Shown one piece after another: positions 51,761 to 61,341 of a stretch of 64,000 nucleotides of DNA. This DNA is from Eutreptiella sp. 'Long Island Sound 2002' (Eukaryota; Euglenozoa; Euglenophyceae; Eutreptiales; Eutreptiaceae), in NCBI GenBank assembly GCA_964036045.1, contig OZ038381.1, forward strand, positions 148,933,596-148,997,595, written 5' to 3'. Both the position numbers and the translations under genes were made by a program. The number at the start of each line of letters is the position of its first letter. Position 1 is the stretch's first letter. A model generated the notes under the pieces. That model was not told where the DNA came from. It saw only the letters and a list, made by a program, of their open reading frames with translations, and ran no database searches.

Positions 51761-52282
51761 GAGAAGAACGGACGGTCGGTTGGTAACATACTGTTGTCTT
51801 CCCAGAGAACAACGTGTATGGGGCCTGTTGGGGGTGCTGCGTCAAGTTACTCAATACGCTTTTGCAGTAACTTCGCATCTTTCGGTCTGATTTGTCCTTT
51901 TGTCTTCTGTTGGTCGATTCCCACGCTATCCAGCTCAACCTCCACCTGCTTCCCATCTGGCTGCAGGTAGTTCTCGATGTCTGTACGCATTGTCAGGCCA
52001 TGATCCGGTGTTTCCTTCTTCTTCCGCCCCTTCTTTGGCGTTCCAGCCTCCGATTCTGATTCTTCAGGGTCGTGGTCGGTATCCACCAGTTCCTCACCTG
52101 TCTTTTTGGCGGGGCTTGCCATTCTGCGATAAGAAGAAAGCCTGTTTCGCAAGAAACGAAGTATTAAAAAAGGTTGAAATTGTCGAGAACAATCAATGTG
52201 TGACGCATTTTTAGCGACAACGGGTAAGGTATTGCTCAGAATGCATAACTGATAGGCACCCCAACTGTTTTCCCTAACTACC

Positions 52283-52358
52283 TTGCGCGAGGCCTCGCGC
52301 GAGAGAGGGGGTGTAATCACTTGTTGATTCACGCTATTTGCGCGAGGCCTCGCGCATC
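52283..52358. repeat. Two GC palindromes between the minus-strand genes
   Basis: Perfect GCGCGAGGCCTCGCGC copies at about 52,285 and 52,339, 54 bp apart, separating the 3-prime end of the unrecognised gene from the 5-prime end of the ParB-like gene. Confidence 0.9.
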
Positions 52359-53875
52359 ACTGCATGGTCTCCAATCTTCTTCCAACGTTTCGGATCGTGT
52401 CAGCCTCTCTCTGCTCCTCCAACACACTGCGTTGGATAATCAGCTCCGACAATTTTCTCTTAGAACTAGCCTTAAGCGGCCCCTGCTGAGTTAGCACTAA
52501 CAACACGGACACAAGGACTTGTTTGTGGGGGTTAGAACCCTTTGCAATTAGAAGAGACGGTGGAAAGCTGGGTACACCCCTGCGTGGCCAATGTGCGTGG
52601 ATTGCACAAGTAGGCTGCGCACACCACCTAACCCAAGGCACGTACACACGCTCTGCGTTCAAGTAAGCCGTTAACCGCTGACGCACGGAATTGACAAAGG
52701 AATTGGGGATTTTGCGGACGTTCACCCTTTTCTCACCGCATAGTGCTTAGATGATACAGATCGTCAACATCTTCAATGGTCACTGCACCTCTGTTTTGCC
52801 CTTTCTTCGTCACAAGGCTGGAGAGCAGACTTTCACAAAACTCCTCAGCAAAAGCTTGTCCAGGCATGGCTGAGTGCCATGCGGTGTGGCACAATAAGCC
52901 AGTTGCAACAGTGCGTTCGTACTTTAAAAGTGTGTCCACCATGTTCAAATGGTCCAAAAGACACATAACGATGTGCAATCCCTCGGAAGCAAAAACACCC
53001 GTTTTCGCGGTCTCACCGGACCAATTGCACTGCCTTACGAGGTGTCCTAGGTATAGTAACATAGGACAGTATTCTGTTAATAGAACGTGCATGGCTTTAC
53101 ACACAGCGTACCGAAGACGACTTCGCCGTTTCGCTGGACGTGCCATCCCAAGGGAGTGACATTTCTTGTTCAGGCGCCGTATGTGGGGGCCCATACCCAA
53201 CAACAGTGCACCAACAGTTATCTGCATTGTGATCAGCTCTTCCAGGCTAGGATGACCATGCCAATAGCGTGCTGCGTCCCGTAGTAGCAAGACAGCCAAC
53301 GCTGTTGCGTTAAGGCTCTTGTCGTTCTTGTCAGGGTTTGTGGTAAATTGTTTGTTGTACCAGTTGTCCATCCACAACACAACCCACTGCTGGTGTATTT
53401 TGTTCCATGTAGTCTATAACTTGACTGCGGCCCTTTCCTTCACTGAAGGAGCGCTATATCGCGCCAGAGCTGACCTTGCTAAAATGCGCCGCTGCGCTCT
53501 ACTTCCCTCTATCGCAATAACGGAATTTGGTTTTCCCTGGTACGGGACTGCGCGGTGGCGCATCAAAACATAAAGGCGCCAGGCCTCTTCTATCAAAATG
53601 GCGACCCATCTCTTACCCTCTGCCGCGATTGCCTTTTCAACGCTGCTACGCGTCAGTTCGTTTTTGCGCAGACGCAGAAAAAACACAAACAACAATCGTG
53701 CGCCCTGGTCCCCTTGTTTTAGCCCTTCCGACAATTCCTCTGCCGTGTGATACGGCGGTTCCTCTGAGCAGACTTCGCGGAATACTGCAGATGCTGCGGC
53801 CGCTGTCTTCTCAAGGTCCGCCACTTTTTGCAGGGGCAGTGTTACCGTGGAAAAAAATTGCCCAACTGTATCTTC
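52357..53875 (-). pseudogene. Two-exon unrecognised gene with one in-frame TAG
   Basis: Exon 1 runs 53,875 (after an ATATTTAG acceptor-like site) to 52,737. Intron 52,736-52,628 (109 nt) has a GTGAGA donor and a GGGTTAG acceptor and keeps phase. Exon 2 runs 52,627-52,357 and ends at TGA. The frame is about 470 codons with one TAG at 53,416-53,414, where the frame continues as TTWNKIHQQWVVLWMDNWYN. The N-terminal half is helical and Ala/Glu/Arg-rich, the middle has hydrophobic helices (ALAVLLLRDAARYW), and the end is a charged coiled-coil-like helix (KRKLSELIIQRSVLEEQREA). No ATG starts the frame, so a first exon probably lies upstream near 53,915-54,133. It sits head-to-tail with the ParB-like gene (235 bp gap containing two GC palindromes). 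I do not recognise the family. Confidence 0.5.
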
Positions 53876-54227
53876 CTAAATATCGCTGTTCGAAAACTTT
53901 CTCGCTTTGAGACATCAACCTCTCACATAGTTTTCGCGCGACCAAATGTTCAATGATTCGCTTGTGGCATGCACCGTTTTCGGTTTACTGTAACTGTCTG
54001 GTGGTACCACATTTAACTGGTTTGGTCTAATTGCGGTACCCAGTTGCAGCGCGCCTCCATCGTTGTTGGGCAGTGAAGTCAGCGATGACCACAGTATGAA
54101 AACTAGAGATGCCGGCGGGACCTGCATGGGCACCCATGCAGCAGCGCCGCATCAAAGGGAATGTACTTGCTGTGTAGTTGGTGGATCTGTCCATTTTCTG
54201 TTTCTATGCGCGCCTATGACCTCCATT

Positions 54228-54302
54228 GCGCGAGGCCTCGCGCAAACATCACCGAAAATTTAATATTTCTCATGCGCCATTCCATGCGCGAAGCCTCGCG
54301 CA
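54228..54302. repeat. Two GC palindromes upstream of the minus-strand genes
   Basis: TTGCGCGAGGCCTCGCGCAA at about 54,228 is a perfect 20-bp palindrome. ATGCGCGAAGCCTCGCGCAT at about 54,284 has one central mismatch. Spacing is about 57 bp, like the pair at 52.3 kb. Confidence 0.88.
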
Positions 54303-56220
54303 TGAAACTACAGTTTGTTACGGGACATTTATACATTTCAAGATTTTTGGGTGTAGCGATATCGAAATTTATTTATTAATAGATCCATTTCTATCACTCC
54401 ATCCTGATAATGGTACAAAGTTACTTGTATAAATACGACAGGTTTCTCTTTTCCGACAACCTGCCTAATGCGTTGGGCTGTAGTACATTAATCCGACACA
54501 AATGAATGCACACAAAACAATACTTTTCCCTATATCACCCATGGGACGTGTCATTCTTACGACAATATTTATTTCACTGTACTGGTTTGCGACAGTCCAG
54601 AAACTTAGCCCGCGCAAACTGCACCCTGTTTTGCGCACGGAACGCGCAGAAAAGGACCGGTTCGCAACAGGGCAAAAAAACTATTTTTTTGGATGTTTGA
54701 TGAACGTGATTTTAGACGTGGGGAAAAAAATTGCTTTTTTAGTGTTGTGCTACTCCGCGTTCCTCAATGCGACGTTTTTTACATTTCCATCTCTGAAATA
54801 TCCATCAAATTATTATTATTATTCGATGCTTTTTGAAACGTGTTGTTTTCCTACCTTCTCTGTTGTGTTTGACCCTGCAACTTGAGCGACAGAGACGGGT
54901 TGCTCCGCCGTGCTTTGTTTCTAGGGTTAGACGAGAGGGGTAGGTTCGCTTGTTGGTAGTATTTATGCATGCCAAACCAGATCTTCGGGCCTCAACCTAA
55001 TCCGAAGTCATTTGTACTCAATTTGTTTTGGTAGTCTTGATGACGTATTACATAGCAGAGGACTATAATGCTATAGATTTATAAATGCGCTTGATCCATT
55101 GAGATTGCTGCCCAAAGGCTAGAAGCATGGATGAAGACTTATGACTGGTTTTGTGTCTGGACGCAAAAGAAGCGCGAAAAGCTGCCGAACAAGTGGCCAG
55201 GTAGAATGGTGCCCAAAGATTTTGGATGTCTAGTTGCATCCGACAACCCAATTTCCATTACCTACACTCTGTATCTGTTCTTGCTTTGCACATACCTGAA
55301 TACAGGGAAACGTATCAAAATGGACACAATCCACCCGCAAATTGAGGAGAAATGGCGTAGTTTTTCGGCAACCGAAAATGTCATGTGGAAACATGCACAC
55401 CACAGTGCTCACAAAAAGTTTTGAGTATCGAAGCGTTTAAAGAGATGGAAAGTTCGACGGTTACCGCTTGCAGACAGAACACGGTTCGTTCCAAAGCAGC
55501 CTGACCACGATGTATCCTTAGCAACTGCCTCGTGCTGCAGAGGGGGCCTGTACATTTCAAGCTGCTGTGTTCCCGGTGATATACCCAAATTGTGCCAAAA
55601 TAGCATTCGGGTGGCAAAGTAGCCGGACTAAATTTTTGTGAACCCGCGCGCGCAGCACGACGCACAAAAAAATTTTCCGTTTTCCCTGGTAGCTAATCTG
55701 GCTAGATTTGGCTTGCCGCGAAATGGCGGAAAAGGTGCGCTTGCGGGCTCTGTGCATTCCGGTACACCTCCTAGCAAGTACACAGAATTCCCGGGACAGA
55801 TGGGGCTAAAACACTCGCCACAACAATCTGCCACTGCAGCACCCCTCGTGATGGGAGTGTTTGTGTTGCTAAGGTATTTACGCCTCAGCTCAGGGCTCAT
55901 TTTTTTCTGAGTTCTCTCTGGTTGATCGTTTATTTGATCTGTTTGGCGAGGTCAGCAGAAAAATCCAACTGTACAGCCTGCAACAAGACCAATGTCACAG
56001 AGAGCAGTTTATTTGGAGTACTGAGGTTGTAGATTAAATCCTTCTCTAAGTGATAGCTGCAGGTGCACGGGTCAGAACGAAAGACGGGTCTGAGCGTAAG
56101 GGTAATTCCTAATTTGTAGGACGTTTGTGTATTGCTCGTCTGTTTTATTTGCTGAGCAAAAACATAGATACATTGCTTTGTGCTACAGTCTAAGGGCCTG
56201 TTGAGAAGTACACGTGCTTA
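54303..56220. other. Intergenic with weak ORFs
   Basis: No supported gene. A plus-strand frame at 55,131-55,424 and a minus-strand Cys-rich frame at 55,628-55,900 (ADCCGECFSPICPG, FCASCCARGF; Cys spacing suggestive of zinc binding) could be exons of unrecognised genes but lack splice partners. CTTAGCCCGCGCAAACTGCACCC near 54,604 recurs in similar form near 59,032, so short dispersed repeats are present. Confidence 0.4.
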
Positions 56221-57618
56221 ATGCCTGTTGCTGACGACAGCTTTTGTGATCAAGCATATCGCGGAAGGAAACCCGTCACTGGACTCTACCACATGAGCTA
56301 CTTCTTCAACAATTACGGCTATGGCAAAGGCAAAGGGTACGGACAATATCAGAGTTACGGGTCGTACGGCAAAGGCGGCAAGGGGAAATCAAAAGGCCAG
56401 GGCGGTTTCAAGAAGAGCTACTTTGCTCAATTTGGAGATCAAGGAGAGCGTAGAGGCCTATGCTTCAAATGTGGAGGCCCAACACACGGGAGTTGTGATT
56501 ATCCGGCCCCGTACATTAAGCACGTGTTCAACTACATGAAAACACTCGTCCATGAAGCGCAAACAATTTTGGAGAGAGGGCAAGTTGATACGGCGATGCA
56601 TGAGAGATTGTTTGGTTTGAAGAGGAAAAAAGAAGTGACGACCACCGCCTATGACAAGAAGGTGAAGAGCAATTGCGCGGTGATGACCACGGGTTGGAGT
56701 CCTATGACAAATTTGCGTGAAGCATTTGAATTCCGTAAAAAACACGTTAAGGGAGTGCAAGGAATAACCCCGTTTAAGCCACCCGGTTCCGGTTTTGTGC
56801 TAGCAACAATCATCTTTGTGCTTGACACGCCAACGAATGCGTCCACCTTCTTGAAGGCATGCAACCGGCGGGAAGAATAACAAACTTGCGATCTACAACT
56901 ACTGCTCATGGCCCATGAAGTGGATAAGGGAGTGGTGCAAGCAATAAGAGATGGACCGAAGTCTACCACATCACTTTCGGCGTGGGGTGACGGTGACTCG
57001 GACACGGATGAGAGCTCCACGAATGACAAAGAAGAGGAAAAGTTGAAGACAAGGTCGAAGCAGCGCAAAAATTCCAAGAAGGAAGAGAAAGGGATGCCAC
57101 AACGCGTTGACAACGCCGGTAACGAGGAGACCACGAGTCGAGAGAGTGGTGAAGAATATGCGATGGAGGATGATAATGAAGGCAAAAAGACCAACGGCAA
57201 AAAACGCGCCGCGACCAGAAGAGCGGGGAAAAATTCTGTGGCGCTTCTCAAAGAGGCCAAGGACCAAATGCAAGCGGATGTGGACACGAAATGAAAGGAC
57301 CATGAGAAGAGAATGATTCTCCTTGACTCAAAGATAACGCAAAAATCAGAATTCGTGGACACACTTTCAAAGGAATTTCACGCGTTCAAAAAGGACCTTC
57401 CCAAACACTTGGACACCACACTTGGTGCAATGTCTGAGACCTTGCTTGAGAAAATCAATGGCATTAACACCAAGGGAGCCAAAAGACGTGGCAGGCTGCA
57501 GCAAGCCGATAATGAGGCCCCGCCGTCGGTAGCGGGCTCGGGAAACTCCGAGGAGCAACAAAGATCGCGAAGTGCAAGAGCGCAACGGGAGAGACACCAA
57601 TCCGAACAACCGGAGTAA
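56221..57618 (+). pseudogene. Gag-like CCHC protein, element copy 1
   Basis: A single reading frame from ATG 56,221 (alternative ATG 56,293) to TAA 57,616-57,618, broken by TAA at 56,878 and TGA at 57,292 with coherent sequence beyond both. Order: a Gly/Lys/Tyr-rich basic segment (YGYGKGKGYGQYQSYGSYGK); a zinc-knuckle-like CFKCGGPTHGSC at 56,461-56,496, with the last Cys two residues after His instead of four; a conserved core with ITPFKPPGSGFVLATIIFVL; an acidic/basic charged region; and a helical segment (DSKITQKSEFVDTLSKEFHA) likely to form a coiled coil. This layout fits a retroelement nucleocapsid/gag protein that binds nucleic acid. The core and helix match the copy at 60.1-61.3 kb. The downstream ORF overlaps in the -1 frame. 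Confidence 0.6.
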
Positions 57619-58634
57619 ACGGTTGTGTCGACAAGAGGACGCTCCATGGTCCGAGCACATCCCTACCAGGCGGCGAATTAGAGGCATGGGTGCACAAGAT
57701 GACCGACAAGTTAGAACGCACGCTTGATGACCTCCACAAGCATATGCAAAACCTTGGCGAGCTACGCCAACGTGTGGGGCGGTTACCCAACGCGTTGCAA
57801 CAAAATCAGTGGATGCGCCATGGCATCGTTAAAGATGACGCATTGTTCCCTTTACACGTGGTGCATGCAAAAACACTCGTTAACAAAAGCGGATGGATAC
57901 ACATGCTCGCCAAAGATACAAGGATGCTTAGAGTTTTTTCGGTGATGGCAGCGGACAGAGGGAAATACGGTTGAAAAGACATCAAGGAACATGACATGGA
58001 GAAGTTTGAACGGTGGTACGAGTGTCAAATTTTGCATAATACACACCCTATCAATTCAGCACCTTCCCCGGATTTGCTTGCTAATTTGAAGTTGAGCATG
58101 CACATTACACACTCAGTGTGCACGGGCCCGCATCACACATCCACATATGCATATGACTCAAGTTACGAGCCACAACTGCCAAGCAAGGATGGCAAGGCAC
58201 GAATCCTCTGGGTTGCCAGGTATTCCCCGCCTACATACGAATACAGGCCTGCCGTCACGCGCAGCATGTTGATGGACACGCACACAGACCCACAACGCAC
58301 GGTGATTGCTGTCCATGGAGAGTACACAGTGGCGGTAGCACACATGGCACAATGGAGCATGCGTTTCGGTGAAATGGGCTTCCACCTCTACACAATGCCC
58401 AGACACACCATACGGACATGGTCCACGGACACATACCGCACACACCAGGCGCCCGTACACATATATGTCGTCCAGAATGCCTGGGCCACACAACACTGGC
58501 CAATATACCATGCTGAACTCCTTTACCGCTGGGGATTTCCCTCGTTTTTCCTGTTTTCAATTTTTCCTTTCTATTTTTTTGGCTTGCTGTCACTTTGCGA
58601 GCTCAGCGATCGCGCACTCGCGCGCACTAATTGA
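57582..58634 (+). pseudogene. Second element ORF, copy 1
   Basis: The -1 frame relative to the gag-like ORF is open from before 57,600 and reads on through one TGA (57,972) to TGA/TAA near 58,634. It starts with TTGVNGCVDKRTLHGPSTSL, then an amphipathic helix (HKMTDKLERTLDDLHKHMQN). After the TGA come a domain with RILWVARYSPPTYEYRP and a VHIYVVQNAWATQHW block that aligns with VHIHLVHNALAEMQH in copy 2. The end becomes Phe-rich over T-rich DNA, suggesting the element is truncated near 58,530. There is no GIY-YIG or reverse transcriptase part in this copy. Function not recognised. Confidence 0.5.
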
Positions 58635-59379
58635 ATTATTCCTGTATGAATGATCCGCCAGTCGTTCACTGTGTTTGTTTACATGAAAAGTTCATGCCAA
58701 GCAAAGTAGTTCGAAGACAAAAAGGCACAACTGTCGTTCGTGATGCGACATCCTGTGTTTATTGCTTTGTAAATTAGCTCAGCTGTCCTTCACTGTTTCA
58801 CAGTCTTATGGCCCACTGAAGAGTCTGACTCCATTCTGCTTTGCTCTGGAACCGATCACACGGAGACGTAGTCAGTCAGAGTAACTGTACTGCTTTGGCA
58901 AGGTGCAAACACGTTACATTTTTGCTCATCTTTTGCATGGCTTGGAACAACAATTGGGATTCCTCATGGAATGAGTCTTGGGGAGATTCTTAGCAGCGCG
59001 ATTCTAGGTATGCGCGTGACTACCCTTCTTCTTAGCCCATGCAAACTGCACCCCCTTTTCTAACCGAAGCACCGGATTTTTGTCATTGAAAAAAAATGTT
59101 TTTTGCCATTTTGAAGGTACTGTTTTCCACACCCTCCCAAAAAATGCATTTTTCATCCAGTTTGCCCATTTTTTTTGCTGTTTTCAGGAGGGTCAAATTA
59201 TCATTTTTCAGTCCAAATCAGAGGGCTTACCGGTCATTTTACCCGAAAGAAACATTTTGTTGGCTAATTTGGAGAATACCAAGTTTTGGAGCTTCTGGAA
59301 AACTATTAACAATGGGCGCTGCTCACACAACCTGTACATGTCCACATGAAACAATAATTATTTTAGGAGGCTGAATGCC

Positions 59380-59398
59380 CGAGGCCTCGCGCACTCAA
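59380..59398. repeat. GC palindrome near the second element copy
   Basis: TGCCCGAGGCCTCGCGCA with one arm mismatch, followed by CTCAATC. Confidence 0.8.
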
Positions 59399-59523
59399 TC
59401 ACCTGGAGTGAGGTTTTCAGGCCTTTTTGAGTTGAGTTTTTGATATTGCAAGTGGCATGATGTAAGAATTGAGCAAAAGCAAAACTGCCAGATTTGATAT
59501 GGGTTAAAGACTTGCACAGCGGA

Positions 59524-59620
59524 AAACTCAGTGCGCGAGGGCTCGCGCACTCAACATGCTAAAAAAATAGTTTTCTTGGATACCTCTGACCACTTGCATT
59601 CTGCTGATAGCCTGAGGAAG
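59524..59620 (+). repeat. Palindrome-bearing direct repeat, copy A
   Basis: GTGCGCGAGGGCTCGCGCAC, then CTCAACATGC, an AAATAGTTTTCTTGGA stretch and CTTGCATTCTGCTGATAGCC. Copy B at about 60,018-60,112 has the same order, 494 bp downstream. Confidence 0.85.
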
Positions 59621-60017
59621 GCTTTTCAACATTCCTCCCTTTTCGAATTTTTTTGAAAACAGTGAGCTCAAGAGTGGCGTTTACACACTCCTCCTGTAGG
59701 GCACCTTGTTTCATACGCCCTGTGACCCAGCGGTTCTGAAAAACTGTTATATAGCCCCGAAGATGGGAGGCTGGGCACCTCATTTGTAGGTAAATCAACT
59801 GCAGAACGCGTGTTTACCAAGGACTGAGGGCAGCCCGCTATTTAAATGCATTGCACCTTGCAAAGTGCATGCCGTGAGCAAAAATTCCATTGACTGACCA
59901 CTCTTGCTGCTGACATGACCCAAACGGTACAACATGAGGCACCCAGTGAGACATCGGAGCCTCATTTGGCATGGAGTACTCTTTGTTCAGGACCGTTAAG
60001 AAATACACATTCTACGG

Positions 60018-60114
60018 AATTGAGTGCTCGAGGCCTCGCGCACTCAACATGCCAAATAAATAGTTTTTTGACACGTCTGATTACTTGCATTTTGCTGATA
60101 GCCTCAAGAAGTAG
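60018..60114 (+). repeat. Palindrome-bearing direct repeat, copy B
   Basis: GTGCTCGAGGCCTCGCGCAC, CTCAACATGCCAAATAAATA and CTTGCATTTTGCTGATAGCC, directly before the open frame of the second gag-like gene. It may be the 3-prime part of an intron ending at AAGTAG (60,117). Confidence 0.85.
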
Positions 60115-60117
60115 GAA

Positions 60118-61341
60118 AGAAAGTCCGGCAAAGGTGGCAAAAGTGATGGTAAAGGACATGGCAATTCCCACTCTTCGGGCGGTCCTTACCTTTGCATTAA
60201 ATGTGGTGATGCGTCCCATTTCACAAAGGATTGTCAATGCCCATACAACCGCGCGTATTACTCTTACATGAAGGAAATGATTGACAAGTCCCGCATTGCA
60301 CTTGAGCGTGAGTCCATCCAACTTTGCGTGCAAGAGGGAGTCTTTGGCACAAAAACTGTTGCAAAGAAACATTCACGGTATGAAGGGTCTTCTGATCCCA
60401 AAGAGTCGGTTCTCACCCCGGCGGACCTCATTGCATTTGCTACATCCCCATCTCGGGGTATTCGTGGTGCTATCCCTTTTACTCGCAAGGACTCCGTGTT
60501 CATTTTTGTTACCGTCATTCTCGTTTTCAAGACAACATCCTATGCAAACGCGTTTGCCAACTACGTGAATGAGCATGCCTCGGGTAACTCATGGTCTTAT
60601 GGAGAGCCAGTGTTGGCGTGGATTCCGAAGAAAGGGACTATTGACTCCATTGTAGCAGGCGTTGCTGCTTCCCGTGACATCTCTATTCAAGAATGGGCTA
60701 AGTCCCAAAATTCCCGAAAACACGCCGCCTCGTCAGGTGAAGGCGAAGAACTCACCCAGGATGCCGGTCCTATCAAGTCTCCCAAGAAAAAAGCAAAAAA
60801 GGTTGCACCCAAGCAGGATGCCAAACATGTTCGTATTGCAATGGATGTTGATGAAGAGAGTGCACACGAATCCGTTGCCTTTTCTGACTCTCCTGAACTC
60901 ATCGAGACCGATGCCACAAAAACCAGTCCCTTCATGAAGGACACGGACAACTTTATTCAAAAAACCATGGGCCACGCTATGGCGCAACTTCGCAACCAAT
61001 TTGCAACACACTCACACCGCATTGATGGGTTGGACAGAGACGTCAAGGAAAATATGCGCATGACAAAGAAAATTGGTGGCAAGCTTGATAACCACCTCAT
61101 TAACCTGCTCCGCCAATACAAGGGCTTGGCAGACGATATCGTTGGGAGGATCAATGGAAGGGAGTCGGATGCGGTTGATAAAGCCGGGAATTGCATATCC
61201 TCCCCGACACCTGCCCCTCAACCAACGCGGAAAACCCGTGGCCCACGCACGGTGGATACCAAATCGGGTCACACGGCGAAGGCAGTCCGCTCGACGTCAC
61301 GAACCCTCCAACAACGTGGCACAAAGGTGCACACTCATTGA
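60118..61341 (+). CDS. Gag-like CCHC protein, element copy 2
   Basis: Open from GAAAGAAAGTCC after an in-frame TAG at 60,115-60,117 (also usable as a splice acceptor) to TGA at 61,339-61,341, about 407 codons with no internal stop. The first in-frame ATG is at 60,268, after the zinc knuckle, so the knuckle requires an upstream exon or start. Order: Gly/Lys/Ser-rich segment; canonical CX2CX4HX4C knuckle CIKCGDASHFTKDC at 60,193-60,234; core AIPFTRKDSVFIFVTVILVF that aligns with copy 1; Lys-rich SPKKKAKKVAPKQ; acidic segment; long helices (MGHAMAQLRNQFATHSHRID, LDNHLINLLRQYKGLADDIV); Pro/Thr/Arg-rich tail. This is the best-preserved gene of the element family. The next ORF overlaps its 3-prime end in the -1 frame (61,191-61,341). 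Confidence 0.65.
   Translation, partial: RKSGKGGKSDGKGHGNSHSSGGPYLCIKCGDASHFTKDCQCPYNRAYYSYMKEMIDKSRIALERESIQLCVQEGVFGTKTVAKKHSRYEGSSDPKESVLTPADLIAFATSPSRGIRGAIPFTRKDSVFIFVTVILVFKTTSYANAFANYVNEHASGNSWSYGEPVLAWIPKKGTIDSIVAGVAASRDISIQEWAKSQNSRKHAASSGEGEELTQDAGPIKSPKKKAKKVAPKQDAKHVRIAMDVDEESAHESVAFSDSPELIETDATKTSPFMKDTDNFIQKTMGHAMAQLRNQFATHSHRIDGLDRDVKENMRMTKKIGGKLDNHLINLLRQYKGLADDIVGRINGRESDAVDKAGNCISSPTPAPQPTRKTRGPRTVDTKSGHTAKAVRSTSRTLQQRGTKVHTH

Larger units (their letters stand above)
49187..52122 (-). pseudogene. Six-exon ParB-like protein gene with five in-frame stops
   Basis: Exons by frame and splice signals: 52,122-51,792; about 51,721-51,365; 51,260-50,988; 50,913-50,322; 50,160-50,070; 49,963-49,187. 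Introns 3, 4 and 5 are GT-AG with matching phase (50,987-50,914; 50,321-50,161; 50,069-49,964). The edges of introns 1 and 2 are uncertain because the acceptors that best fit the frame lack AG. The N-terminus is acidic with a basic KKGRKKK signal. Exons 1-2 resemble a ParB/sulfiredoxin-type fold: a PIHVVLWED strand, then DGDYWCVSGQHSVEAVLKI, where GQHSVEA occupies the place of the ParB G-x-x-R box with Ser instead of Arg. The rest is unrecognised. The tail is Lys/Pro/Glu-rich and ends at TAA. In-frame stops: TAA 51,849, TAG 51,662, TGA 50,875, TAG 49,636, TAG 49,519 (first base, minus strand). The frame is coherent on both sides of each. A mobile-element origin is inferred from context. Confidence 0.55.
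58635..60100. other. Spacer between element copies
   Basis: AT-rich, with short chance frames (for example Phe-rich at 59,080-59,374). It contains three GC palindrome copies and a direct repeat of about 95 bp. No gene supported. Confidence 0.5.

Noticed and set aside
54502-54885. Hydrophobic plus-strand frame of 127 codons
   Set aside because: AT-rich sequence with Phe/Tyr runs, no domain and no splice support. It partly overlaps a short dispersed repeat.
59080-59374. Phe-rich plus-strand frames
   Set aside because: They lie over T-rich intergenic DNA, two frames are open over the same bases, and no domain is visible.
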